64,000 nt of DNA from Leucosporidium creatinivorum (taxonomy: Eukaryota; Basidiomycota; Microbotryomycetes; Leucosporidiales; Leucosporidiaceae), in the NCBI GenBank assembly GCA_001600635.1, contig BCKL01000015.1, positions 404,942-468,941 of the forward strand. The letters run 5' to 3'. Position 1 is the first letter of the stretch. Every line of letters begins with the position of its first letter. This document shows, in pieces, positions 1-11,101 of this stretch. The notes under the pieces are model-generated. The model was given only the letters and a program-made list of their open reading frames with translations. It had not been told where the DNA came from and searched no databases. The position numbers were made by a program, and so were the translations under genes.

Positions 1-1184
1 GACGAGTTCGCTTCGGTGAGTAGCCTCCGCCGTCCGACTCTATAGCTCGGCGCTGCTACTGACGACGCCCGCGCCTGCAGAACCGCGCCAAGAGACTCGA
101 GATCAACCGCAATCTCGTCAAGGATCCTCGTTGCCTCAACTGCCTCAAGCCTTGTGAGCCAGTCCGCGCCTTCTGTTTCAAGTCGGCGACGCTGGCCCTC
201 CTTCCTCGCAACAGTCCCGGACCAGAAGCTTCAGAAGTGCTCTCGCTGCCTCGAAGCGACCTAGTAAGTCTTTGAACTTCGCTACATGCTCGCTCTGTTT
301 GATGTCGAAGGGAACTCGCTCACTTCCATCGCCTCCGCTTCCCGACAGCTGCTCGGCGCAATGTCAGCGTGAAGACTGGCGCTTCCACAAGCTATGCTGC
401 GTGATGATGAACGATGGTAAGCTTCAATATGGTGAGCTTGCTGCTCATGTTTCAAACACCTCCGCTGACGCTGTACCTCCCAGTGAGCGAGCACTTCGAG
501 GGAATCGCGCTCAGCGACCGTCGCCAGGTCCGCACCTACCACTCGCTCGTCACCTTCATCAAGTACATCGATCCCGACCTCCTCTCCTTCCTTCACGCCG
601 GTCTCCAGCTTCTCACCTCCCACCCACTCCACACTACGCACACCGCCGTCGTCAAAGTCGCCCGAACCGGCAGCGACGACCCGAGCCTCGCCTTCTCCAT
701 CGTCTCCGCCGAAGTCGTCCCGCACCGCCAGCTCGACAAGATCCTCCCCAAAGACATCCGCATCCACGGCGAGCGCTTCTCGGACACGGTCACCCAAGAC
801 GGCCTTCGCAAGCATTGGGGGCTCGGGCTCCTCCCTCAGCATCTCATCGGCATGGCCGTCTTTATCGACGTCAACACCAAGTTCACCATCGGCGTACCAC
901 TCTCGTTCAGCGACATCAAGATGTTGCGCGAGACGACGTCGGAGCGTAGGCGGTTGTCGAGGTGTGGAGCGAGGGCGGTGGATTCGAGGTGGGCTGAGAG
1001 GTTGATGGAGAGGGCTAAGGTGTCGGATACGGTCTGGCAGGAGGGTGCTGTACCTCAGATGACAAAGAGAGAGTACGCGAGGTGGAGCGAAGGGGTGAGT
1101 CTTGCTTGTATCGAGGTCGGCGGATGACGAGACAGAGCGCCGAGCTGATCGCTTCTTTCCGAATCGCAGACTGAGCCGGTCTGA
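1..1184 (+). CDS. MYND zinc-finger protein, 3' part
   Basis: The gene starts before the window. Six exons fit: 1-15, 81-153, 215-263, 349-416, 484-1094 and 1170-1184, which splice to 277 in-frame codons with a TGA at the end. The spliced N-terminal part holds a full MYND finger: CLNC, then CSRC, YCSAQCQ, and DWRFHKLCC, giving the C-x2-C / C-x2-C / C-x3-C / H-x3-C spacing of the family. MYND fingers usually bind proline-rich partner peptides. The rest (about 200 residues) is not recognised; it is mostly globular with a basic C-terminal stretch. No SET domain is visible, but the missing N-terminal part could change the classification. The exon choice is supported because only this splicing restores the first CxxC pair. 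Confidence 0.8.
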
Positions 1185-1509
1185 GGGACGTACGTTCGCT
1201 GAGAGAGAGATGTCGTCTGTTCTTGCTATGCATTCCTATCCCCCCCGCTTCAGCAAAGCGTCACAGCCCTCAGCAAAACTCGGTCCTCCTGCTCGGCTCG
1301 AGCGCTTCGGCGAAGAGCGTCTCTCGCGCTCTTAGTCAAGCTGTTATCTCGCCAATATCTCCTCTGTACTTGGGAGCGTTTAGGTACAAGTCACGGGGTT
1401 ATATTTCGTCGATACGTCTCGCGTCTCCTACTCCTCCCGCTCGGCGCTTCCCTCCTGCAACGCATTGTCCGTCTATCGATGCTGCAGCCTCCTACTTATC
1501 ATCTCCTGC
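1185..1509. other. convergent intergenic region
   Basis: This short space lies between the stop codons of the MYND gene and VMA16, which face each other. Nothing coding or structured is recognised. It should contain the 3' untranslated regions of both genes. Confidence 0.6.
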
Positions 1510-4417
1510 TCAGGCGAACTCGGCAGCCTTTCCGCTCTGCGAGGGTGGCGAGACGGCAAGTCAGCTCGACTCGGCTCGGCGGACACAGACGATCAAAACT
1601 CACCACCAGCAGACCGACGATGAGGCCAAAGAGTCCGAGGATGGAGCTGAAGACTTCGATGACGAGGATCTTGACGAAGAGGGCTGTTGGTAGAGGGGGA
1701 GATGTTAGCGATGGCTCGGCGAAGAGGAGGCGCAGGGCGAGTTGGCACCGCGCGTAGCTCAAGGTCTGGCAGAGCTGTATCAACCCAGCTTCGTCGGCCT
1801 GCGAGCGCAGAGCAGCGAGGGACAGGCAAGAGGTGTCGCCGAGACCGAGAAGCTGTCGTTCATCCGAGAAGCGCCGACACCCGCGAGCGAGTAGCTCCAA
1901 ACAGCTCAGCTCGAGATCATGAATCTGCTCCCTCGTCGGCTGCACCCGCGCCGACAAGCGAAGAGATGCGACTTCGAGCGGCGCCGAGCTGGAGAGCCAA
2001 CAGCTCTGCAGCTCTCAGCAGCCCATGCTACTTTGCGGTCGAGAGAGCTCCGAGACGCAGCCGTGATCTTCAATCACCTCCCCCAGTGTGCCTCGCAGAC
2101 CAGCAAGAGAAGGAGCAGCGAGAGCGAGCGCCCCGACGAGCAGCTCGGCGGGAGGAGCCCTCGGCTGGTCGCGACCAGAAGACCAAGGATCCAGCCGCCC
2201 GCGTTCCGCCGACAAGGGCATTGTACAGAAGGCACCGAGAATGAGCAGCAGAAGCGAGCAGAAACAGCCCCTCGAGCTGCTCGCACACGCCTCGGCGCAG
2301 GTCTCGGATGCCTCTCGGCATCGCCCTGCTCCTCCCACCGTCCATTCCCGAAACAGCACAAGAAGGTCGTCTCAGCTGACCGCTTCCGGTAGCGCGAGCC
2401 GATGCCAGAAGCGGAAGCAGAGCAGCCCCCGACTGCTCCGCCTCCGCCTCGACATCGCTCCTCTCGCTCATCGCGCTCCGCTCCGAGCGTACCGCCGCTG
2501 CATCGTACACCGCGCTCGGCCATTTGTCACGAAGTGGCTGTCCGAGTTGTGGGAAGTAAGAGGAGGAAAAGGAGCAGCTTTAGGCTGCCCCTCTCGACCC
2601 ATCTGCCTCGCTCACCCGCTCGACAGCCTCCTCAACCTTCCCGCGCCAACGCAGGCTCCACAAGGCCTGACAAGATGAGGCGCTGAGCGAGCCCCAACAA
2701 GATCTGGGTCCAGAAGCAGAGCAGACAGCCTATCAGGCTGCTCTACTCTCGCCTCCGCTCAGCGCCGAGAGCTCGTTGGCCCCGGCTGCCCTTCGTCGGC
2801 CTTCACAAACATAGCGGATCCGGCGCGAACCACGAGCGTTGCCACAAGTCTTCCCTCAAAGAGATGAAAGCGAGAGCAGTCCTACTGTTCCCGCTTCCAC
2901 CCCAGCTGGAAGGCGCTGCTGCTCGTTCCTCCTGCCTTTACATCCCTGGCACGTCTGCCAGGTGCTCGTCATCACGAAAGACAAAGACAGAGCGGAGTCT
3001 ATGTCCCTCGACCGTAGAAGCGAGAGCGAAAGCAGCACGGCTGCTCCCACTGTCGCCTCGCCTCGGCTGCAAGACGAGGCTCGCTCTGCTCAGCTGCTCC
3101 GGCTCTTCTCGTCTTCGAGCTCCTTGATCGAACGCCGTGCCATCTCGTCCCGCTCCCATCCCCATCCCCATCCCCATCCCCATCCCCATCCCCATCCCCA
3201 TCCCCATCCCCATCCCCATCCCCATCCCCTTCCTTCCCACCCATCCCTCGCTTCCAGCCCCGCTCAGTTCTGCGCCTCAAAGGAAAACTCACAAGGATCC
3301 GCGGCATCGGCCAACGCCGCATTACTCCCACTTATACCCACCGCAATTCCACAAAGGAGGTTACAAGCGCCCATGGTGGCGCCTCCCCAGAAGAGGGAGA
3401 AGCCCGTGTAGTAGTTGGCGGCGGTGTAGAGGGTCGCTTGGGTGGCCGAGGAGGTGAGCTTGGCGGAGAAGACGATGGATCCGATCACGCCGTAGACGCC
3501 GCTGGTTAGGGGAGAGAGCAGGGTCAGCGGGGAGGGGGAGGGCTCGGCGCCGAGAGAGGGAAGGGGCGAAGGGAGAGACTTACACGACCTCGCAGAAGAT
3601 GACGCTGTGAGCCAAGGAAGATAGTATCAGCTTCTAGCTCTCGCTTCTTGCTCTTGCTCCCAATGCACTCGGAGGGCGAGCAGCCACTCGCCCTCGACAC
3701 TCGGGACTCACGAAATCAAGTTCTTGGCGGTGATCCTAGGAGCACGAACTCCTGCACCGAGGATCGATGCACCAGTGATCCAGATTCCCCTGTTTGTGGT
3801 GAAGAGAGAGAGAGCCAGTCGGTCAGCTCGGGCGTCGTGAGTTCGGTGGGATGGGTGCGCAGTCACGCGAGGTGCAGCAGCAGCCAAGTAGCTAGCTCCT
3901 CCTACTCCTCTGCTACCCTGCAGTACATCCATCACCACCACCACCAGCGATGCTCGTGCGCCTTCCCCACCCCACGTCGCTCGCTCGCTCGCGCCCTCGT
4001 CCTCTTCTGTAGCCCTCCCTCCCAATCGCCCCCATCAAAGTCATCTGTAACGTACCATCCAGCACCAATGACCGATAAACCAATATTGAGGGCCACGCCC
4101 GTCAAAGCCCAAGCATACGGCGAGGTATCCTCGAGGAAAGCTCCTGGGTTGAATTGGGTCCCTGTGGGTGGGCCCGACGACCAAGTTTGATGAGCTACAG
4201 CTGTTGGGCTAGCAGTAGCAGAAGATGGGTGAGAGCGTACCGGAACCGGTGAAGATGATGTAGAGTGCTACTACTAGGGTGAAGGAGGCCTGCCAGCGAC
4301 GAGACGAGCGGAACGAGGTGATGCGTGCGTGAGTGCTGAGAAGCTCTAGGGATTTGAAAGGGAGTAACTCACGATCAGGTAGGCGATGAGGCCGTATGCT
4401 CCGCCGTAGAATCCCAT
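1510..4417 (-). CDS. VMA16: V-type H+-ATPase V0 subunit c'' (proteolipid)
   Basis: One of the proton-binding proteolipids of the rotary V0 ring, acting in vacuolar and Golgi membranes. Eight exons fit (4373-4417, 4241-4289, 4056-4161, 3712-3789, 3584-3604, 3293-3501, 1604-1683, 1510-1536); they sum to 615 nt, i.e. 204 residues, the usual size for this subunit. Recognised blocks are [46 protein letters not shown] with the proton-carrying Glu, [20 protein letters not shown] and [11 protein letters not shown]. The start ATG at 4417 gives a short N terminus like the animal protein. The intron at 1684-3292 is 1,609 bp, while the other six are 67-266 bp; homology reads straight across it (DAADP then SLFVKIL), so no exon is missing. 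It shares its upstream region with the divergent paladin-like gene. Confidence 0.95.
1800..3070 (-). repeat. hairpin-unit array inside the VMA16 intron
   Basis: At least six, probably nine, degenerate units recur at a spacing of about 150 bp. Unit cores start near 2251, 2408, 2562, 2714, 2865 and 3016; weaker ones lie near 1803, 1953 and 2101. Read on the minus strand, each core is a purine-rich arm (GGCGGAGG...GGAGCAG), a short loop, and a pyrimidine-rich arm (CTGCTCTCGCTTCTG), so it can fold back on itself. The linkers between cores are not conserved. The same unit occurs at 11690-13190, outside any gene. Spacing and similarity were judged by eye. Confidence 0.65.
3155..3229 (-). repeat. 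(GGGATG)n microsatellite, G-quadruplex-prone
   Basis: About 12.5 perfect copies of a 6-bp unit, CATCCC on the plus strand. On the minus strand, which is the VMA16 transcript strand, it reads as G4 runs separated by AT. It lies about 65 bp downstream of the giant intron's donor. Runs of this kind are known to form G-quadruplexes in DNA or RNA. Confidence 0.95.
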
Positions 4418-5102
4418 CGCTTGGAAGAGAGCTAAAGAGCTACAAAAGCCGAGAGCTGAGCTGGGCTGAGAGAGGGAGGGAGGGAGCTGAGCGGTGGTTA
4501 GCTAGAGAAGAGCGAGAGAGCGATGTAAAGACCTACAGAAGTTTGTTGAAGTAGAAGCAAGTTCTGTAGGTGATTCGGAAGCGAGACGAGGTGACAGTTG
4601 AGAGCCAACCAAGACCTGCAGCTCTGTCCAAGGGTCTCCCTCCTGCTATACCGCGCTCGGCTCTCGGCTCTCGGCTCGGCTTTCACATCAGCTACAACTC
4701 AGCTTATATCGACCTACAGCTTCAATTTGGGACTCAGCTTGCTACACCGCCCAACCTTACCCCCGTCAACTCCCGCCCATCGTCACCGAACAGGCTCCAC
4801 ACGGCGCTCTTGAGCTTATCCTCGTCGTTTCTCTCCTTCTTACTGCTTGTTGGTAGTCAATTAGAGCACAGGTATGTACCTACGTACTGTTCACCCTTAT
4901 CCCGGAGCAGATAGCCCTTCAGAAGCACTACAGCAAGCGCAGCAGCTACCGCCAACGTGACCTCCTTGCCGAGTCACCTGTTGAGTGTAAAGCAGTGCCG
5001 TTTAGTCGGATCCAACACAACGGGAGCGTAGAGCATATCAAGCTGACCAATCCTGCTCTCTCCCTTCGAACTACAGACCTACACCTCCCCATCTCGGCGC
5101 CA
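4418..5102. promoter_or_regulatory. divergent promoter region VMA16 / paladin-like gene
   Basis: This 685-bp space separates two start codons that point away from each other, so it should hold both promoters and 5' leaders. On the minus strand, splice-like sites near 4528-4570 suggest an intron in the VMA16 leader; this is not certain. No TATA box is obvious. Confidence 0.5.
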
Positions 5103-8100
5103 ATGGCTACCCCTTCCTCTTTCCCCTCCCCGCCTTTGGCTTCACCGCCCCTCGCCTCCTCCACCGGGGGTCACTCACGTACAGCCTCACAACCAATCCG
5201 CCGCTCCTCCGTGCACGTCACCACCCACTCCAACTCCCCCTCCATCCCCACCTCCCCCTCCTCACCACCGACCCCCCGTCCCCTCGCAGCCAAACTCTCG
5301 CGAATCCCCTCGGCCTCCTCCTCCTACTCACCCCACCGTCAATTATCTTACAACGACCCCTCTGATCCTCCTCCGCCCCCTCCACTAGACCCTCTCAACC
5401 TCCTCCGCCTCGCGCCCGGCGTAGTCCAATCGAGGACGGGCTCGGTCTTGAGCAGAGGCTTCATCTTGAAGAGTGATGCGAGGCCCGTGGCGCCGGCTAG
5501 TAGTTCCGAGACGGAGGGGTTGGCTTTCGCTTCTGGCTCGTCTTCAGCGGACGGAGGAGCGGGGGAGGGATCGAAGAAGCCAACGCCCGGCGCCGCAGGG
5601 GCAAGTAGTAAACCCAAAGACCCCTCCCTCAACCCACCCAACGACGGCTTCCTCCACCTCACGGGCGCGACCAACTTCCGCGCGGCCTCATTGGGAGTGT
5701 ACGGCGTGGCTCAGCCGACGTTCGCTGGGTTGCAGACTGTTCTCACCCTCTTACGGTCGAATGAGATGACCAACGGGAGGGGGGAGAAGGTGGAGGGGAG
5801 GGAGACGGTCTGGTTCTGTACGAGGGAGGAGCCGATCGTTTACCTTGGGGGGATGCCTTTTGTGCTCAGGGAGGCGAGGGACCCGTTGAGGACTTATGCG
5901 GTTAGTGATCGGGCGGAGAACTTGGAGGGGATTGAGAAGAGGTGAGTTGCGTTTGTTGGTGTTTGAGCTCTACATGGAAGCGAGCGACACCCAGTCGTGG
6001 ACTTGAGACGGCGCACACGCCGAAGAGCGCGATCGCCGAGCTTGGGTCCGGATCGCTGACCTTGCTCGCCATACCTCCGCAGGCTCAAGCAAGACATCTT
6101 GAAGGAAGCAGCTCGCTACGGCGGCATGATTCTCGTGCAAGAGGAGATCCGTACGTCGCTTTTCATCCTCTCATCTCCGCCTCCGACCCTCCCGCTCGGC
6201 TCTTTCCCTCGAGCTGACCTTCTCCTCACATCTCTCCATCTCGTTCGATCGACACATTCCTCTGCCTCATCTTACAGACCCCAATTCCCTCACCCCCTCC
6301 TGGCTCTCCGTCACCCCTCACAGCGTCCTCACCCCCTCCGAGATCTTCTCCTCCCTGACGACCTCCCCCCACTCCTTCAACGTAACGTACCACCGCACTC
6401 CCGTCACACGGGACCAATCCCCCGAAGACCGCTACCTCGACACGTACACCACCCTCCTCGCTACGATCCCGACTTGCTCCTCCCTCGTCTTCAATTGTGG
6501 GATTGGCGTCGTGAGGACTACGTTTGCGATGAGTGCGGCGTTGGTGGTGAGGAGGAGGCAGGTTATGAGTGCGCAGGGGGGGAGAGATCCGTTTGGATTG
6601 AGTGAGGCGGGGAGTGGGAGTGGGGGTGGGAAAGAGGGAGGAGGGGTCGGTGGGGAGAAGGCCAGGGCGGTGCTGTTGGCGAGGGAGGAGCAGGCGAGGA
6701 GGGATAGGAGCTTGTTGAGCTTGATGAGTGTGTTGCAGAAGAGTGAGTGGAGGGTTCTGGCTCTGCCTCGGGCCGAGCCGACCAGCCGACCAGCTGACGC
6801 TTTCGCCTTTCGCCCTTGACAACAGGTCTCGCTACCACCAACCAGGGCACTGTTCTCAGTCTCTTGAGTAACCACCCTCAGCTGCTAGAGAACTTACGGT
6901 ACGTGCTGGGCTTCAGATGCTGGGCGCTCTCTCGGCGGAGGCTGATCCTCTCGCCTCATGTCCCGTTTGTCCCACCTCGTCTACCCCACGCCATTCTACT
7001 CCTCCCGCCTCATTTTCATTTATATCCACCGCCATAGGAACGCCCTCATCGGCAACTACGACCTCATCCTCTCGCTCCTGTCCTGCCTCGACGACGGCGT
7101 CGAGCAGAAGAGCGTCGCCGACTTCATCATTGACCATTGTTTGTCTCCTACCTTCTTCTTCATTGTCTTGCTATCGCTAACCCCCCTTCCTCCCACAGGC
7201 GACGCCCTCGTCAACCTCCGCGAATCGGTCCTGCAACACCGAGTCCGCTACGCCTCCCTCGCTCTCCTGGACAGCACCTCCTCCCTCGACCACCGTTCCA
7301 AAGCCCTCGCCGCGCTCGAGCGGTACTTCTTCCTCGTAGCCTTCTCCTCCTTCGTCGCCACCTCCCCTCCTTCCTTCCCTACGCCCTTCTCCGAATGGCT
7401 CAAAAGCAGGAGTGAGATTGGTGGGATGATTGGGAGGCTGAGGAAGGGGAGGGGCGCTTTTGATGTGTTTGCGCCGGTGGAGGATTTGAGTGGGATTGCG
7501 AGGGGCGAGAGAGGGGTGGAGTTGGTCGGTGGACCGAGGAAGTGGTTGGGCGCGGGAGCGGGTGGGGAGGTCATTGGTGATGAGTGGGCGAGGCAGATTG
7601 TTAGGGTGAGTTTCTGCTGCTCTGCTCTCCCCGACTTCACAAACGAAACGAGCTGACCGTCCCTCCGAACAACTCGCAGAACCGCTCGGGCATCATCCTG
7701 CGCACAGGCATGATCCTCAAGAACGATCAATGGCACGCTACCACCTCTTCCCACCATGAGCACGAAGGTGCGGGAGGCGAGCACGACGAGCAACTCGTTC
7801 GCGGCGCCATCAACTTCCGCCGAGTCGCCGGCTCGTCGCTCTACGGATTGAGTCAGCCGACGCAGGAGGGTATTCAGAGGGTGTTGGAGATGGTCAGGAA
7901 GGGAGGGAAGAGCGAGGGGAAGATTGTGTGGATCAATTTGAGGTGAGTTCGGCTCCGAGTTCGAGGCGCACGACGCTGACCGACTTCGACGTGCGTAGAG
8001 AGGAGCCGCTCATCTACATCAAGTGAGCTACCGCAAATCTCTCGGCTATCGGGCCTCGGATACTGACTCTCGCTGACCTACAGCGGCACGCCTTACGTCC

Positions 8101-11100
8101 TTCGCCAAGAAGCCGTCAGCCTTCGCAACGTCAAATCTTACGCGTGGGCTCCCCTCCCTTCTTCGTCCCTCGTCCTTACTAACCCAGTCCCCTCCCTCCC
8201 TCCAACAGCGGCATCTCCTCCTCCCGCCTCGAACTCCTCGAAGACCGCCTCAAATCCGACCTCCTCTCCGAACTCTCCTCCTTCGACGGCCGCCTCCTCC
8301 TCCACACCGAAGATGAAGACGGCTCCGTCAACCCCATCTGGGAGACGATCGACTCCCCCTCCTGCATCAAGACCGTGCGGGAGATGTTCGACGAAACGGC
8401 GGCTCAGATCTCGGCTTCCAACTCGCCCTCCTCCACTCCTTCAGCTACGCCCTCGACTTCCACTGCAGCAGCAGCAGCATTCAAGTACTACCGCATCCCC
8501 ATTACCGCGGAGAAGAGCCCCGATTTCAGTGACGTGAGGGAGTTGGTCGAAATTGTAGCGCAGTTGGACACGGAGGAAGGAGCGGTAATTGTCAATTGTC
8601 AGTTGGGGAGGGGAAGGAGTACGAGGGCGCAGGTGATTATTACGTTGGTGCAAAGGTGGCTGAGGAGTGAGGGGATGGGGTTGGTGGGGAGTGGAGGGAA
8701 GGGCAAGAGGTCGGGCAGGTATTCGTACACGTGAGTCCGAAGCTCGGTCGACTCAGCCTTCGGATGACGATGTAGCTGACCTTCTTTCGTTCTGCTCCCA
8801 CACAGCGTCATCAACAACCTCCTTCGCACGATTCGCTCAGGCCAGGAGGTCAAGCAAGCCGTCGACGAGGCCATCACCGCCTGTGGCTACACATTTGACC
8901 TACTCGACTCGATTGAGGATGCTCGACAAGAGGCCGAAGACGCAGGCGACGACATCGAGCTCCGGCAACGCTGCGTCGCCCGCGGTCTGCAGAACCTTCG
9001 GTGAGGCTTTTCCCCATCGCCGAGCCGATTCGCGCCGAGCTGACCTCCATACACGATCGAGCAGAGCCTACTACTTCCTCATCCTCTTCTCCTCCTTCCT
9101 CAACGAATCCAAAGCCGAGACCTGGCGCCAACTCCGCGACACCCTCTCGTACGAATCCTACGTCAAGGACCGACCCGTCTTCAAGACCATCGAACGGGAG
9201 CTCGATACTGCGGGCATCGAGGCGCTCGTGCCGCTGGAGAAGCCTATCGCTGCGGGTAATGCGTTGAGCGATGAGGTCGCCGAGTTTGTGGCGAAGAGGA
9301 GCGGTAGGATCTTGTCGCCGTTCACGTTGCTCAAGAGCGATTACTTCGTGCGTTCTCTCTTCCTCTCGCTCGCTTGGAGTCCACGAGAGCTGACCTTGCT
9401 CTCGATCGAACAGTCTGGACTTCAAAAGATGAGCCTCCCCGAGCGAGTCGAAGGCGCGCCCAATTTCCGCCGAGTTCGTCTCCTCTTCGGCAATGGTGGA
9501 GGAGACGCTGCTACTACTCCAGGAGCCGTACCGACCGGCGCCGATGGATCTTCGCTGGTCTACGGAACGGGCATGCCTACCGTCGACGGGTGAGTCTTTT
9601 CTCGACTCAACTCGCCCGCCCGAAGCTCGAGCTAACCTTACCGCTTCTCCCTCTTCAGTCTCCGCCGCGCCCTCGAGAAGATGGGAGGACACGAGAAGCA
9701 TATTGTCTGGACCTCGATGCGCGAGGAGCCCGTCATCTGTTCGTCGATCTCCTCCCTCCCCCTCTCCCTCCCCTCTCGGCTGACCTCCCCTCGCCTCCCG
9801 ACTAGACGTCTCCGGCGGCCGACCCCACGTTCTCCGCCTCTTCGACGCCCCACTCGAGAACGTCGTGACCACAGGAGTGACGACCGAGACGGTCGAAGCG
9901 ATGGAAGTGGCGCTCAAGGAGGATCTGCTGCGCGAGGCGGAGAGCAATGGTGGCAAGATTCTGTTGCATGATGAGATTGTCGAGCCGAATGGGAGCTTTA
10001 CGGTGACGGCTATCTGGGAGGAGGTTTCGGCTGGAGAGTGAGTCCTTCTCTCCCTTTCATCCTCTCTGTTGGTCGAGCGCCGAGCTGACCTCTCGACTGC
10101 GGCCGAACAGCATTCTCACCCCTCGCGAGGTCTTCGCCATGATGCGTCAAGAAGGCCTGCAGGTCGACTATGAGCGTCTTCCCGTCACGGACGAGCAGGC
10201 GCCGATCCCTGGTGTCTATACTCGTATTGAGGAGCGAGTGAGTAATGCGCTGAGGAGCAATCCCGACGATACGGGACTTGTCTTCAATTGTCAGATGGTG
10301 GGTCGTTCTCCTTTTTCTATTATAGCGTGGAGCTGACTCCCAGTCTACTACAGGGTCGAGGCCGAACTACTACCGGAATGTACGGCTTGCTCTCCCTCAC
10401 TCCCTTCTCCTCGGCCTCACTGACCCTGCCCTCTCCTCACTCCATCCACAGGGTCGCCGCCGCCCTCATCTCCAACATCCTCTTCAACAACCAGCAGAAC
10501 GTTTGCACCGACCTCTCCGCCTCCATCATCGGGGACAGCGAGTCCCTCTCGCTCACCTGGGACGGACGAGAATCCGACCCCTACCTTTCGGGAGAGTACA
10601 AGATTGTGCTCCAACTTGTGGGGGTCTTGCAGCATGGCAAGACGGCGAAGAAGTTGACGGATCGGGCGATTGATGGGTGTGAAGGTGCGTCCCTCAGAGC
10701 TAGAAAGAGGAGCGCCGAGAAGGAAGCTCACCCGACCGAGCGACACAGGCGTCCAGAATTTGAGGAAGGCGGTGTATGACTTTAAGCTGCGCGCTGAGGC
10801 TGCTGATCTCGGCTCGGTGAAGCACGGCAAGATCTTCCACGTCGCTTGTAACTATCTCTACCGGTGCGTTGCTCTCTCATTCCTTCCCCGCTCGGCTTTC
10901 TCGTTGACCCTCGGTCGTGGAAACAGATACGCCTCCCTCATCGTCTTCGCCAACTACCTGCTCGAGAAGAGCGCTTCCCTCGCGGACGACACGGATACGG
11001 AGGATGAAGGGGAGCAGCGGCCCAAGATGAAGCCCTTCAAGGAGTGGTTGGCCGATCGGAGGGAGATTTCGCACATCTTGTCGAGGAAGACGTTGGAGTA

Positions 11101-11101
11101 G
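5103..11101 (+). CDS. paladin-like protein with three PTP-like phytase domains
   Basis: A protein of roughly 1,500 residues from about 20 exons. After a Ser/Pro-rich N terminus of about 190 residues, three repeats follow. Each opens with a block like NFR...YG..QPT and WxxxREEPxxYxxGxPxVLR and later carries a C-x5-R phosphatase loop: NCGIGVVRTT (near 6490), NCQLGRGRST (near 8597) and NCQMGRGRTT (near 10290-10370, split by an intron). This is the paladin / PTP-like phytase family, linked in animals to phosphoinositide handling and signalling. The first loop has lost the GRG seen in the other two. The start ATG is the first in frame. Introns have CTGAC branch sites; one donor is GTTTGT (7139). 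The substrate cannot be told from sequence. Confidence 0.9.

Larger units (their letters stand above)
1684..3292 (-). other. 1,609-bp giant intron of VMA16
   Basis: On the minus strand the intron opens with GTGAGT and closes with a GCTAAC branch site and CAACAG. No coding homology is seen inside. It contains a G-rich hexanucleotide run near its donor and a string of imperfect-palindrome units (see the repeat entries). Its length is about twenty times that of a typical intron here. Confidence 0.9.

Noticed and set aside
1800-3070. Regular spacing read as a CRISPR-like array
   Set aside because: The setting is a eukaryotic intron, the units are degenerate palindromes without constant direct repeats, and no cas-like genes are present.
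3137-3457. Frames made of alternating Pro-Ile, Pro-His or Gly-Met across the hexanucleotide run
   Set aside because: They are only translations of the microsatellite inside the VMA16 intron and of antisense exon sequence.
8874-9956. Long minus-strand frame (360 codons) opposite the paladin-like gene
   Set aside because: It is the antisense shadow of well-supported exons on the plus strand, has no recognised motif, and arises from GC-rich codon use.
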